Positions 33,650 to 45,316 of a stretch of DNA of 64,000 nt are shown here, in pieces (the stretch's first letter is position 1; each line of letters begins with the position of its first letter). The DNA is from Xanthostigma xanthostigma. Taxonomy: Eukaryota; Arthropoda; Insecta; Raphidioptera; Raphidiidae. The DNA lies in the NCBI GenBank assembly GCA_963575645.1, contig OY754468.1, forward strand, positions 19,306,465-19,370,464. The letters run 5' to 3'. Below the pieces are notes generated by a model. That model did no database searches. It was given only the letters and a program-made list of their open reading frames with translations, and was not told the origin of the DNA. A program made the translations under genes and the position numbers.

Positions 33650-34610
33650 TTGATCGGACTACCAGTAGATAACCACCGGTATTACCTAACAGGATGTCAG
33701 TACATTGCGGTAAATGTACTTCAAAAGTACTTTTATCTTTGAAAGTCATATCAGAAGCCCGGCATGTGTGGGTCTTGTACTAGAGTGGAATCAGACCATT
33801 CGAAATAACAGTTCAATAATTCTTCATTTAAAACAATACATGATTTTTCATAAATCTGTGGTTTTCTAAAACAATCAGAAAACATTTACAGGATTTACGA
33901 ATGCAAGGTCGAGACGAAACCATTGCCAGTTCTATTTCAATTCAAGTAAAAAACATCCTACTTTTCCTAAGTGTGGGACGCTTTAAAACTGTCAGAAATC
34001 TTTACTTAGTAATTAATGTTTCGAATAATTTTCACATTTCCGAGGGCATAGATATTTTTTTTCCTGGAGAGAGGGATAAAGCAAAAAAATCAATATTTTT
34101 TAAAGTTTATTAAAAATCAAATAAGAATACTCACGAAGGTGTCACGCAAAATATTAATTCTCAAACTATTTATGTTACAAAATACGCTGTTGTAATCTCG
34201 TCTAAATTTTGTTTTTTAGTTAGGTATTCGTAATATTTTCAGTTTTATTTTTTATTTTTATGGTTCTGAGGGGGGTAATTACTTTTACCCCCCATATCTA
34301 CGCCCTTGCACATTGCGATGTTGTAGATCGGAAGTTGGAAATTTTTGTTTGCACTTTTCGCAAGGCGACATTTTTGGTAGGGTCATGAAAATGAACGTTG
34401 TCTGTAGGCGTTGGTATTTCAACAAATTTTATTGAGTTTTGTTTTAATGTATAATGTTATTGTTAAGAGTCCGACCCAAGGTCAGCTTTTTGGCTTACGC
34501 CGAAAATATTGTATAATGGATATGCTGATGCAGCTAAAAAGCGTGGGAAAGTACTTATATTTTATAAGCTGAACGCAATTGCGTTGAAGTTAAGAAGAAT
34601 TTTTTCTTTT
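33650..34610. other. AT-rich intron DNA, nothing recognised
   Basis: No conserved frame. The frame 33901-34113 shows no domain. Confidence 0.4.
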
Positions 34611-34615
34611 CTTGT

Positions 34616-35220
34616 TTTTAGGGTTCCGTACATTCAATGAAAAAACAGAACCCTTATAGGATCACTCTCGTGTGTCTGTCTGTCGGTCCGTCTATCACAG
34701 CTTGTTTTCTCCGAATTAACTGGACGAAAAAAGTTGAAATTTGGTGCATATATAGTTAGATGACCCAATCACGGACGTATAGCGTAAATAAACAAATTCC
34801 AATTTTGGCGCTTAATATAGGTGAAAACTAGAAAAAAAAATTTCAAGGGCGCGTATCAAATGACAGGGCTATATAAATATAATTTTTTTATAATTTTGAC
34901 ATGCATAGTTAAAAAGATATTAAGTGAAATATTTAGTATACTTAGCGAGTGTTGCTTTAATGTCCAATAGACGTCGCTGCATTCATTAAATGGCGCTCCC
35001 GTTGCGGTAAAACATTCAGTATAGCGAGTGTCGTTTTAACGTCCAACGCATTGCGCTGTGTTCAACATGTGGCGCTCCCGTTTCGGTAAAATATTTACTA
35101 TAGTAAGTGTTGCTTTAACGTCCAACAGATAGCGCTGTTTTTTTTTTTTTAAGAAAGCATGTTTTCACATGTCACAGGTGTGACATCTTTGTAATAGGTG
35201 TAAATAAAAAAACGCGCGTA
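34616..35220 (+). mobile_element. AGGGTTCCGTAC-family interspersed repeat
   Basis: Opens TTTTTAGGGTTCCGTAC, then AACCCTTATAGGATCACTCT, GTCTGTCTGTCGGTCCGTCT and GACGAAAAAAGTTGAAATTT. A related, interrupted copy occurs at 56288-57540. The right part carries the 79-bp tandem block. Confidence 0.65.
34943..35150 (+). repeat. 79-bp tandem repeat, about 2.6 copies
   Basis: TAG(C/T)(G/A)AGTGT(T/C)G units start at 34943, 35022 and 35101. Each continues TTTAA(T/C)GTCCAA, and the first two go on through GGCGCTCCCGTT and CGGTAAAA. Spacing is 79 bases both times. Confidence 0.85.
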
Positions 35221-35819
35221 TTCGAATGCAACGTTGTGTTATAATTTAAAAGCAATCGGTGAACAATTCTCGGAGAGTTACGATTTTGAATAAACGAACA
35301 TTTACACTTTGCTTGAATGATTGTTAAAAAAAATTGCGCTTTATAATTGCTCTACGGACGTAGATACAGCGTCTGTTAAGGTTATTGTTCTCTGTATGTG
35401 AAGTTATAAAAACACAGGAAATAATATAAAAACATTTGCTGATTGCTTTTTTTTTGTATCACCCAGTTCTTTCGTTTAACGTGACAAACCTGTGCATTTA
35501 TTTATATCGATACAATGCAGTCGAGTTGTTGATTTGTTTGCGCGGTCCTTGAATTTATTTGTTTTGTATTAATACGATTGAAAATCAAAAGATTGTAAAT
35601 ATTTTTAAAACGTATTAAAACTATTGCGAATAAAATGCTCTGTACTTTGCAAGCAGAGCTGCCATACCGGAATTACGAGGTTGTGCAATTGAATTTCAGG
35701 AAAAATGTTTATCTATAATATCCATTCTAGAACTTAAATTAATATCGGAAATTCGGAATTAATGATATAGATTTAGACTTTTTCTTAAAGTCTAAATCTA
35801 TAGACGAAACGTACACTAA

Positions 35820-36790
35820 ATAAATCTAATTTTTAACTTCCCGCTTTAAAAAAAAAAATTTTTTTTTTTCAAAAATCGGGAAGTTATTGGTTTCACCCCG
35901 ATTTTCGAAAATCGAGTTTTCGCCAGATCTCGACGTTTTGAGGTCCTAGGAAGCTATTGAAACTATTTTGGCGATGATGTCCGTAGGGCTGTATGCGCGT
36001 GTGTGTGTGTGTATGTATGTATGTAAACCTTTTATATCTTTTGAACGGAGTGTCCGACTGAAACGCGGTTTGCGGCATCTGGCGTGATCTTGGTGAACTT
36101 AGACTTCCTGAAAATTTGAAACGATTCGGCCCAAAAAATTTTGAGAAATCTTAACAAAACAAGTTTCAAAAATTTTTTTAAATTTGTTTTTGTAAAATAT
36201 TTTCTAAACTACTAAACCGATTAATTCCAAAATCTAATCAGCTCTTCTCCTTAACAAACTGCGTCGATTTCCGCAAACCGCATCAAAATCGGTTCATTTG
36301 TTCACGAGATATCGTAAACGAAAAAATCGTAAAAAAGTGTTTTTTTAAAATGACTTAAAATTGTTCTCAGATCGATTTTTTTGTAATAAATTACTTTCTT
36401 AGGCTAAAAAAACTGCGTCGACCGCCGCAAACCAGATCAAAATTGGTTCATTTGTTCATGAGATAACGTGAACGAAAAATTAGGAAAAAAGTAATTTTTT
36501 ATAATTACTCGTAAAATTCTTATCAAATCGATTTTTTTGTAATAATTTACTTTCTTAGATTAAAAAAACTGCGTCGATCGCCGCAAACCGCATCAAAATC
36601 GGCTCATTTGTTCATGAGATATCGTAATCGAAATTTTCGTAACAAAGTGTTTTTCTTTTTTGAGCTCGAAGAGCTAAAAAATAAACTTCTTGCTATATTT
36701 GATATATTTTTGAGCGTTTTGAACTCGAAAATAGCGGGAAGTTACAGAGATGGCCTGCAGGGTCAAACTTCTTTTCAAATTTTTTTGTTC
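35820..36790 (+). mobile_element. GGGAAGTTATTGGTTTC interspersed repeat
   Basis: TCGGGAAGTTATTGGTTTCA, CCCCGATTTTCGAAAATCGA and CGACGTTTTGAGGTCCTAGG lead into a (GT)n/(GTAT)n patch at 35997-36023. It closes with AGCGGGAAGTTACAGAGATG. I recognise the opening as a frequent lepidopteran repeat. The middle is a tandem array. Confidence 0.62.
36258..36650 (+). repeat. About 155-bp tandem repeat, 2.5 copies
   Basis: ACTGCGTCGA units start at 36258, 36412 and 36568. Each continues with CGCAAACC, ATCAAAAT(C/T)GG(T/C)TCATTTG and GAGATA(T/A)CGT. ATCGATTTTTTTGTAATAA separates them. Confidence 0.82.
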
Positions 36791-36794
36791 ACAA

Positions 36795-37185
36795 TCCTGC
36801 GATTTTTGTTATTATTATAATAAAAACGTTCAAAGAATTTAAATTAAAAGAAATTTCTAAACTAAACCAAAAGAAGGTATTGTTTCTGTTCTTGGCTTGT
36901 GGTCATTATAGTATATTGTGCGACTAGTGAGAGAAGGAGAAGATTCCATGAGCGTGAAATTTGCCGCACGAGCTTAGCGAGTGCGGTAACACGCGAGTGG
37001 ATTATTCTCCTTCGATCAATGGTCGCACATAATATTTTATTCAACTAGCACGAGTAATATGTAATCGGGGCCCTGATAAAAGAGGGAAAAATAATAAATC
37101 ACTTCATTGATTGACGTACCCACCGCCCTCGATGCACACAAGATGGCCCTGACTTTCGCTGAATTGCGATGCTGTTTTCATATAT
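36795..37185. other. Intron DNA with partial inverted motifs, unclassified
   Basis: CGACTAGTGAGAGAAGGAGA and a mirrored TCTCCTTCGATCAATGGTCG lie about 110 bases apart around AGCTTAGCGAGTGCGG. Possibly an old foldback element. Confidence 0.35.
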
Positions 37186-37191
37186 ACAAAT

Positions 37192-37315
37192 CGCTACCGC
37201 GTTCCTATTGGTCCAGAAACTATGCAGTTATTATTCATTATCGTACAGTTTCGGCTCGCTACCGCGTTCCTATTGGTCCAGAAACTGCACTGATGCATTA
37301 TCATACAGTTTCGGC
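37192..37315 (+). repeat. 65-bp direct duplication
   Basis: GCTACCGCGTTCCTATTGGT plus CCAGAAACT and TACAGTTTCGGCTC occurs twice, starting at about 37192 and 37257. Confidence 0.88.
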
Positions 37316-37329
37316 TCATTATTAGCACT

Positions 37330-38065
37330 CTACGCGTCAACATGAAGTAATTTATTATTTCTCCCGAATTTAGCAGGCCCCGAAATTATATATTACTCAC
37401 GCGTGTTGAATAAACTTATTAATTCATATAAGGTTATATGAAGTGTGAATTCGTTTTATCATGAGAAATGCTGATGTCTAAAATAAAGTTTTAGAAACAA
37501 TTATGATGTATCCTTAGTTGTGTTGATAACATCGCGTTACATCAAACAGGATCTCGTAGCGATGAACGCGATGTGGGGTATAAATTGAGTTGACTTGTAA
37601 AGGGTGATGTGATGAATGAGTTGACAACAATCTGACGCAGCATCAGCTAATTTCATCACATAATGGAATGTGCCGGTGATCACGGATATTATTTTAGGGC
37701 TGGGATTATTTATCAAAATAAAACATTACTTACTCAACTTTAACTTTCTTCTACTCCGTTTGTTAGCATGATAACATTTGTCTACGGCTTCGGTTACGTG
37801 AAAGATTTTCCCCGCAGATTGATTTGTGTTTCTGTTGGCTTTGACTGTTGCCCTGTCTTAACATAACAAAACAAGTCCGATTTCTTTTCCAATTTAGACA
37901 TCTACGTTATAATCTTGGTGTTTTCGTCCGATGTCGGCTGACATCGGATCGGGAGAAATACAGATCCAATGTGGGATATTCAATACTCATCTTGTCAGAA
38001 TGTGACAAAAATCAATTCAGCTTTAGACAATAAGTCTGAGCATTTGCTGCTGATTCAGCACATTA
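37330..38065. other. AT-rich intron DNA, nothing recognised
   Basis: Short chance frames only; two at 37848-38151 overlap in different frames without motifs. Confidence 0.4.
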
Positions 38066-38073
38066 TCCTAGGT

Positions 38074-38320
38074 CTGGGGTGGCGAACTTATGGCACGCGA
38101 CAGATTATTGTTGGCACGGCATTGATTGAGGTGCGAAATCGAAATAATTGAAAATATGCAAGATGTCGAAAACAATTGACTATCGCCAAATAACAAAAAC
38201 GAAAAAGTTTCATGGCGCTAAATGTATTATCAAAATTATCATTTTTATCTATGTTTGATTAATTTTTTTGATATTTCTGAAAAAATTGGCACGTAGGTGT
38301 AGAAAGGTTCGTCACCCCTG
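38074..38320. mobile_element. Small hAT-type MITE (family 5)
   Basis: The right end read inward is CAGGGGTGACGAAC; the left end is CTGGGGTGGCGAAC. Flanking 8-mers TCCTAGGT (38066-38073) and TCCTATAT (38321-38328) agree at six of eight. GGCAC motifs are near both ends. Old copy without coding potential. Confidence 0.68.
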
Positions 38321-38339
38321 TCCTATATTGTTTATTAGT

Positions 38340-38599
38340 CTGTAAGGACTACTGAACCGATTCTAAACATTCTTTCAGTAATAAAAAGCATCACTATTCT
38401 TGAGTTATGTAGGCTATATTTTATTTTGATAAAAAATAAAAATTTCTAATAAAAGTGGCAAAATTTTAGTACATGGTGGAAGTACAGTAATTTTATGGTG
38501 GAAGTACCGATATATAAAACGGTGGAGCCGAAGACTCCACAACTGTTGTCGCTGCCGTGTTTCGTCTCAATCGCGTTCGGAGCCGTGGATAGCGGCTAG
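38340..38599 (+). mobile_element. Helitron 3' part (GCGGCTAG family)
   Basis: Contains AAGGACTACTGAACCGATTC, ACGGTGGAGCCGAAGACTCC and GTTTCGTCTCAATCGCGTTC, and ends GATAGCGGCTAG|T. Very close to the ends at 48292 and 55446. Its 5' limit is uncertain. The 144-codon minus frame across this and the next element is a shadow. Confidence 0.68.
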
Positions 38600-38721
38600 T
38601 TAGAAACATAATTAATCGTCGTAGAGACACCTTCGTCGCAAGACAACGCGACGCGGACGCAACAAAATTGTCGCCGCAATGGGTGATTATTTCTAATGTA
38701 AAGAGACGTGCAAAAGAGACA

Positions 38722-38876
38722 AAAAAAATGGTTGTCTGTAAAGTCGGTTTACGGACGATGGTTTTACGTGATAACGTATTCCGGTCGAATATCATATTTA
38801 GGGTCAGGCGGAACGTTACACTTTTTCGTGCGTGCAGCTGGTGTTTCATCAATTTATAAGACGTTATTACGTCAAA
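38722..38876 (+). mobile_element. Dispersed element B, copy 3 (short)
   Basis: Same two blocks as the other copies (AAAGTCGGTTTACGGACGAT; GGTCAGGCGGAACGTTAC), but joined with only a few bases between, so an internal deletion produced this 155-bp form. Confidence 0.75.
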
Positions 38877-39349
38877 ACGCTTCCTTTGTAATTTCCTAAC
38901 ATTGATGATTCTGAATATGAAGAGCACAATATATTACACATTCTGCAGATTTACATAACCCTACTTCTGCGTGTTTTTGTTGTAAAACGTGACAATTATA
39001 AGATAGCTTCGTTTTGTTTCATTCATAAATACGTTTTAGAAAATTTTATTATTATTTTATGTTTTCATGTGGTTTGCATTCGATTTCCAAGAATGCAAGT
39101 TCGCTGTTTCTAGTATAATTATTTTTAATGCAGTTTGCTTGCATATAAAATTACGTCCGTTTATTCTATTTATTCTGCAGTTCGCTTTGTAGTTTCAATT
39201 ACTTCTATTATTTTTGTATATAAACATCATAGCTTGTAAAATTCCACATAAACTGTAAAATATGTGGGAATGTCTTTCACTGCGTTTATTTAAAGCTTTC
39301 AGCATTATTTTTTTTTAAAGTTATATCATAATAGCAGATTCTATACATG

Positions 39350-39738
39350 TGCTGGGTTGGAAAAAGGATTTTCAAAAAAAATTGATTTGACAATGACCTT
39401 AGATTGTGAACATATACCTACAATTTACATACATCAGAAGCAGTCTTATGTCGTATTTAAAGTTTTAAACTCCCTGTCTTCTAGTCACAAAAAACAAATA
39501 ATTGTTTTGTATAGAAAAAGATCGCTTTTCAAGCTGAAATTTGATCAAAATGCGTAGAAAAACTTTGTCGGAAACTGTACAAAAAACTATATGTTTAAGA
39601 AAAATATCGTTTCAATCGATCAATTATTTTTCGAGCAAGATCGATTTAAAACTCCTTTTCATATGGAGAAAAATTTATGTTCACAATCTATAGTTATTGT
39701 CAAATCAGATCTTCTGACAATGTTTACTGCAACTGAAC
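39350..39738. mobile_element. TIR element I, copy 1
   Basis: Shares TGCTGGGTTG at the left end and the internal blocks TTGATTTGACAATGACCTTA and GATTGTGA with 59729-60160. Other segments (CTTTTCAAGCTGAAATTTGA and ATCGATCAATTATTTTTCGA) match that copy in reverse, so the internal arrangement differs. The right end is eroded. Confidence 0.62.
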
Positions 39739-39739
39739 G

Positions 39740-40940
39740 CTAGTGTCCGCTAGTGTCACGAGTTGTTTTTTTTTGCACGTTCCTTCTATATAAAATAGCT
39801 AGATATCACTTCTTTTAGAGTTCACTAGCTTCTTTAGTATTTTTTTTATGCAGGCAACAATAATTTTAGTAAAACGATATCTATACGAGTAAAACGTAAA
39901 GACGAATGCGTTATGTGAATTAAATTAGTACAGTTTTTTTTAAATTCTAAATGCAAAACACATACTGATCTACCTACACGATTTCAAAATCTCAAATAAC
40001 TTCCGACACATGGATCGTTAATTTTATTTATAATTCCTGTTAATTAGAATATTTTTGAAAACAAGTTCAAGTGTAAAATGTCATTTGCACATACTTTGTG
40101 TCATATTACAGCGGTCTTTCTATGACTAATTACATGATGCAATTACTATATAAAACCGCGGCATGCCAAAATTTCAAGTTATGTGGTATATTTAGGGCAA
40201 GAGTTTTAAACGTGGGTCAGATGTAAGATGACCTTCTAGGGAGCCTCACCAATATTTTTAGAGTCGTATGTGAAAGATGAAATATTAATTATTATTATCA
40301 TAAGTACTAAATTTCAAGATGGGCCGAGGTCGAAGGTTTCTATAACAAACGCCGAAATTGAACGAATTATTACGAATGAACGCGATGGACGTGGAGACTT
40401 CTAAAGATGATTAAAATTTAAAATTACCTTTTTATATTATATAGTCAATGTAAGCCTTCAATTTAAAATTTTTAAAATCATTTATATTATTAATTGTACT
40501 TTGTACCGGTTGTAGCCAATTTAAACTGAATTGCTTAGGGTTTTTAAGTCTTCGGCTTCGGACGAAAGTTGTGGCGATAGCCGATTCATCAGCTTCGGCT
40601 TCGGCCAGAAATCGACCTTCGGTCGGACACTAATTGTTTCTCATCCGCATCTGGAAAAAACGAACTATACTAACTATATTTGTTTAGTAAAGGTACGCGA
40701 TAAACAGCACGGTAAAAATTATGACTATGCTTACAATGTTGTGATCTAATAGTGTAGTAATGTTTTTTGTGCGATTTCTGTGCGTTTGTCTATCGCTATG
40801 ATGAGTCAGTGAAATTTCCTTTTACTAAAAGAGTATCTTGTCATCGGTCAGCTGATGTAAACGCTCATTGATTAACGCAACATTGTGCTATAGGACCCTT
40901 GTGACTAGATTTGCGCAGAACAGTTCCTTTGTAGTCCAAG
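39740..40940. other. Intron DNA with a fragment of a CGGCTTCGG-type repeat
   Basis: At 40545-40635 CTTCGGCTTCGG occurs twice with GACCTTCGGTCGGAC. Similar CTTCGGTC/TTCGGCTT patches are at 59170-59210 and 60245-60300. Otherwise unmatched. Confidence 0.4.
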
Positions 40941-40942
40941 AG

Positions 40943-41200
40943 CTATCGAACATTTTTGGGTAGGTATATTTGATGTGAAAATTTGTGTAACACTTCTTTT
41001 GTAATGTTTGAACTCAAGAATTGACTTGGCTGAAGGGTAGTGGGGCTTAGTCAAGCTGTGAATTTGCAAAAAAAAGTCCTTGACGCATTTTGATATTTTA
41101 ATACCTTCAAATTTAGTATATGATAAAATAAAAAATAAATTAGCCAGATCATTTAGTCGGCTATAAATGTCTGCCAGGTGGTTACAAAACTGTCTATTAC
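40943..41200 (+). repeat. Dispersed repeat A, copy 2
   Basis: Second copy of 1368-1590, same orientation, with small indels. The 99-codon minus frame is incidental. Confidence 0.7.
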
Positions 41201-41270
41201 ACATGAGTGCGAGTAAGACGTTACGGGTAGGTTGAAGTTGAGTTATTTAAATCTCACAGGTTTGTCTTTA

Positions 41271-41877
41271 TCTATACTAATATATAAAGCTGAAGTGTTT
41301 GTTTGTTTGTTTGTTTGAACGCGCTAATCTCAGGAACTACTGCTTCAAATTGAAAAAAAATTTGTTGGATAGCTCATTTATCGAGGAAGGCTATAGGCTA
41401 TATAAAATCAGGCTACGACCATTAGGAGCGGAGCATTAATGAAAAATGTTCCAAATGTATCTAAAAAATAAGCTTCTATTCAAGTGAAATGCACTAAGTA
41501 TACTCATATTAGGGATGTAAGAATACAACGCCGGCTAGCGCAATCGGTAGAGCACAAGACTGTCAATACCAGGGTCGTGGGTTCGAGCCCTACGTTGGAC
41601 GAATGCATTTTTATTTTTTTTTATTTTCTACATTGCTTTCTTCTAAGGCTTACATTAAAATTTATTTTAATTTTATTTAATTAATTAAAAAAAAAATGTT
41701 AGTTAAAAAAAGTATAAACTGCTTTTTATCGACAAAAAATTTTGAACGGTAACTCCGATCATCATGAAATTTGGACACAACATTCATCTCGGTAAACTAA
41801 TATGAATGTGTGTACTCATGTTCCTCCCTTTCCCATTCGTTCTTTTACACCCGGGTGAAACCGGACGGGACCGCTAG
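41271..41877 (+). mobile_element. Helitron, non-autonomous (CCGGGCGGGACCGCTAG family), copy 2
   Basis: Starts TTA|TCTATACTAATATATAAAG and ends with CACCCGGGTGAAACCGG, then ACGGGACCGCTAG|T, so A and T of the host flank it as expected. Shared interior blocks include GAACGCGCTAATCTCAGGAA and AACGGTAACTCCGATCATCA. It is longer than the copy at 51417 because of an insertion carrying a tRNA-like sequence. No Rep/helicase. Confidence 0.85.
41529..41601 (+). pseudogene. tRNA-Lys-like sequence, degenerate (tRNA pseudogene or SINE head)
   Basis: It aligns over its full length with insect tRNA-Lys. The A box TAGCGCAATCGG and B box GGTTCGAGCCC are kept, the T stem GTGGG/CCTAC pairs, and GTCGTGGG precedes the T loop. 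The anticodon position reads GTC instead of CTT. The anticodon stem is broken (CAAGA against TACCA gives one pair) and two acceptor pairs are lost, so it should not act as a tRNA. An AT-rich tail follows. It lies inside a Helitron, absent from the sister copy at 51417. It may be a tRNA-derived SINE or a captured pseudogene. Confidence 0.82.
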
Positions 41878-41879
41878 TG

Positions 41880-42345
41880 TACTTATAATTTTTACTTTAG
41901 TACAAATTCCCTGTTGGGCGTCTGCTTGTAGACCTGCCAGGTGTAAAATAAATTTATATATTTCATATTTTGTAGCATTTATTTTCAATCCTGTTATTTG
42001 AAGAAAAAACGACCTTGTGAAACGAAAATTCGTCAAACCCGATTTCAATGTTGTTTCATTTCTTAATGTCAGTATTGCGTCATTTCATAGACTAGGTACA
42101 TTCACAAGTTCCCATAACCCCAAGCGTTAAAAATATTTCGAGTGCGATACCTGCTTCTACCTGTCGACTTGTCAGTAATAATTCGAAGTAACAGCAGCGC
42201 ATTTTTGGAAAGTGAATCATTTCACATCTTAATTACGGTTTTATGTATTGTGTAGCACATCTCTCGAGAACATTCTAAAACACGCGTAAAACAGGAAACG
42301 CACTGATCGGATGTTGGGTCGGTTTGAGATAAGCGGGTTTTTCAA
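41880..42345. other. Intron DNA, nothing recognised
   Basis: Frames at 41810-42048 on both strands are incidental. No matched repeat. Confidence 0.4.
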
Positions 42346-42349
42346 ATAT

Positions 42350-42691
42350 TAGAGCTGTAAAAGTAACGAGAAATTGTGTACCCGTATGTATTCGTTACTT
42401 AAAGAACCAGTACCCGTTACTTTCGTATCGTTACGTTACTCGAAACTTTTCATACGACATACAATCCTGTACTAACAGCATCAAGCATGTACCATCGCAT
42501 CGAGGCGCGTCGCATACGTGATACGGTATGACTTCGTTCGTATAACGTATAACCGCATCAAACGAGTCGAACTGACATGGATACGACAGATGCGAGTAAC
42601 GAAATGAATTTGTAAGTAACGATTCGTTACTTCGAGTCAGACGATGTACCCGTTACTCAGTAACGAATACATACGGTTTGTTACAGCTCTA
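42350..42691. mobile_element. hAT-like MITE (family 6)
   Basis: The ends TAGAGCTGTAAAAGTAACGA and GTTTGTTACAGCTCTA fit YARNG. GTTACTT, CGTTACT and AGTAACG motifs crowd both halves. No convincing 8-bp duplication remains at the flanks, so the hAT call rests on the ends and the subterminal motif density. Confidence 0.62.
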
Positions 42692-42909
42692 TAATAAATA
42701 TATATTGTAAATGATAGACGCTCGATAATAATAAATACAGTCACGCGTCGCTTTGCACAGAACTGACCCGAAATCATGCATAGGCCTTCGTTTATCCTGT
42801 TTTCTAAAAATATCGGTTGTTGTGTGTGGTGCCGAGCTCTCTATTCAATACGCATTTTGCGAGGAAAACAGCTTGGGCCCGAGACACAATATTTTCGATT
42901 TGATGTAAT

Positions 42910-43170
42910 CCTGAACAGCTGTTTGGTTCTCAATGCATCCCATGTTTCCTGTTTCTGCCTGGCACAGGCTGAGCTCTGTCGCATTTTGTTTGTTTGTGCG
43001 GGCATGTACGTGCGTGTGTGTGTATGAGAGAGAGAGAGAGAGAGAGAGCATGTGCGTGCGTGTGTTCAGCATCCTCGAGAACTATCAGACAATAGTCGGA
43101 TTTTTTCCTGACTCATATAATCCACTAAAATAGGAAACAAGGGCTGAATTGAGAACCAAACAGCGGTTTG
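42910..43170. repeat. Inverted repeat around a GT/GA microsatellite
   Basis: CTGTTTGGTTCTCAATGCAT and CATGTTTCCTGTTT are mirrored by AGGAAACAAGGGCTGAATTG and AGAACCAAACAG. The loop contains the microsatellite at 43009-43066. Confidence 0.65.
43009..43066. repeat. (GT)n-(GA)n compound microsatellite
   Basis: A GTGCGTGTGTGTGTATG tract leads into about eleven GA units, followed by a further GTGCGTGCGTGTGT tract. Confidence 0.92.
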
Positions 43171-43795
43171 GGATTGCAACAAGTGAAAAAAAATTGATAC
43201 TAAAATTATTTTCAGTGACCCAAAGAACAATAATCCGAGATAAAAGATATGGTTTCCTATTTAAAAAAAGTAGAGATGACCTTGATATCTCTAAGGCGCC
43301 TCCACCAAATGAGAAAAAAAAAACTACATCGATGTCTTCCCCCTTGGTTCCCTGCAACTTTTGTACGAAATTGCTTTTCGAAAACCTTTCCTCTGCGAAA
43401 TAAAAGTGTGTTTTAAAAAGCCTTTCTGTATAGCAGTGATTCCCACAGTGGTCTAATAGAACCTCAGGGGTCGACGACAACTTGCAAGGGGTCCATGTCA
43501 ACGGAAAAATTTCGGGGTTCATGAAATGGAAATGGGGGTCAACAATAGTGGATCTCCTAACAAAAAAAAAAAACGAAAAAACAAATGGACATCTTAAGAT
43601 TTGAGATTAAACCTAACTAAATTGATGCCAAATGTTGAAAATTTATTAATAAAGCATCAGGTTCATCCCTCACACTAAAAACATTTATTGTTTGCTTAGT
43701 TATTTTATGTAACAGAAAGTAGGTACCTAACTTTTAATTTGGTTCGTTTTGAATTGAATATAATTAATAAATGTATAAAACTTAACATAATTATG

Positions 43796-45316
43796 TTTTT
43801 AGGGTTCCGTACCCGAAGGGTGCTCAAACGGGACCCTATTACTAAGCCTCCGCTGTCCGTCTGTCTGTCCGTCTGTCTGTCCGTCTGTCTGTCAGCGGGC
43901 TGTATCTCAAGAACCGTAATTGGTAGAGAGTTGAAATTTTCACAGAGTGTGTATTTCTATTGCCGCTAGAACAACAAATAATTAAAAACCCCCCAAAACT
44001 CCCAAAAGAGGAGCAAACTAAGTTTTTTGCTTATAATTCGCTCAATTTAAATCAGATCGTTTCGAGACCTGTCTTAAACGAAAGAGGAGAAAATTTTACA
44101 TAGATTTTGTATAACAGAATTCGTCGAAACACTTTTTTTGTACAGCTTTATATAGAAATATAATGTATAAATTCAATTTTGTCTAATCCATAGCATACAC
44201 GGAGATCGTCTGTCTTCGTTTGTTGCATAGTGTACTATGGGAATTTAAATATTGCGTATGTTTTGTCTTAAAAAAAAAGATTGCATTTGTTCAAAAACGA
44301 ATGTCATTTCAAATATTAGTCAGTCTTTTGACATTAGTATTTTTATGCAACGCCTTCTGAGTTAACGATTTGAATAACTAATTTTAATTATTAGAACATA
44401 TTGCTTTGACAGATGCAAACGTCATTTTTTACATTTTTTACCATTCCAACACCATGGATGAGCGGAATGAAACCAAATTTTGGGAGGATGTTTGATATGC
44501 AAATATGAAGAGGCCTATTGTTTTTCAGAGACGTCGGCGCAAGCGCAAAAGAAATATATATTATAATGTTGTTTTTATAAGATAATAGTATACTTTTCAT
44601 AAAGGCGTATTATTTTGTTTTACAGGAGTTTTGTAAAATAAATTTTTGAAAAAAATCGGCGCATGCGTAGAAGAAATATATACTATAAGGCTGTTTTTTA
44701 TATAATAACGGTATACTTTTCATTACGGTTTATTATTCTATCTATGTTTACAAAAGTTTTGTAATTTTTTTGGGAAAAATTGGCGCATGCGCAAAAGAAA
44801 TATATGCAATAACGTTGTTTTATATAATAATAGTATATATTTCATAATGGTTTATTATTCTATTTTAAAAGAAAGTTTTGTAAAAAGTTTTAGGGGGAAA
44901 GGCGGCGCATGCGCAGAAGAGATATGTGCTATAACATTGTTTTTATATAATAATGGTATACGTTTCATAATGGTTTAATATTCTAAAGTTTTGTATTTTT
45001 TTTTTTGGGGAAATCGGCGCATGCGCAACAGAGATATTTGCCATAACGTTGTTATTTGATATAATGGTATATTTATCAAAACCTTATATTATTTTATTCT
45101 ACAAGAAATTTTTGTAAAAAAAGTGTTTATAATATAAAAACGCCGGGGTGATATATGTAAAATTTGACGCCTTGAAATTCTTGAACTACTTGCATACTCC
45201 CACTGGTTACATATTGTTATAGCGCCTCTTTTGTTTCTTTTACAAAAGTATTTAAAAAAAGTACATAGTGTACGGAACCCTTCGTGTGCGAGTCCGACTC
45301 GCACTTGACCGGTTTT
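43796..45316 (+). mobile_element. AGGGTTCCGTAC...ACTTGACCGG interspersed repeat, long copy
   Basis: Begins TTTTTAGGGTTCCGTACCCG, then GGGACCCTATTACTAAGCCT, a (CCGTCTGTCTGT)n patch and GGCTGTATCTCAAGAACCGT. Ends ACGGAACCCTTCGTGTGCGA, GTCCGACTCGCACTTG, ACCGGTTTT. This outline is a hallmark of many moth and butterfly genomes. It sits inside the hAT-like element above and contains a tandem array. The short frames in it are not genes. Confidence 0.8.
44530..45110 (+). repeat. About 122-bp tandem array, five degenerate units
   Basis: TCGGCGC(A/)TGCGC-type starts lie near 44534, 44656, 44781, 44903 and 45014. Each unit continues AAGA(A/G)ATAT, GTTGTTTTTATATAATAA, GGTATAC and TTCAT...GGTTTATTATTCTA. 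Single-unit versions occur at 22445-22520 and 25920-25970. Confidence 0.82.

Noticed and set aside
38493..38927. 144-codon minus frame
   Set aside because: It runs across a Helitron end and element B, both non-coding repeats, and has no recognisable domain.
41529..41601. Functional tRNA gene (Lys or Asp)
   Set aside because: The anticodon stem retains one pair and two acceptor pairs are lost, although the promoter boxes are intact.
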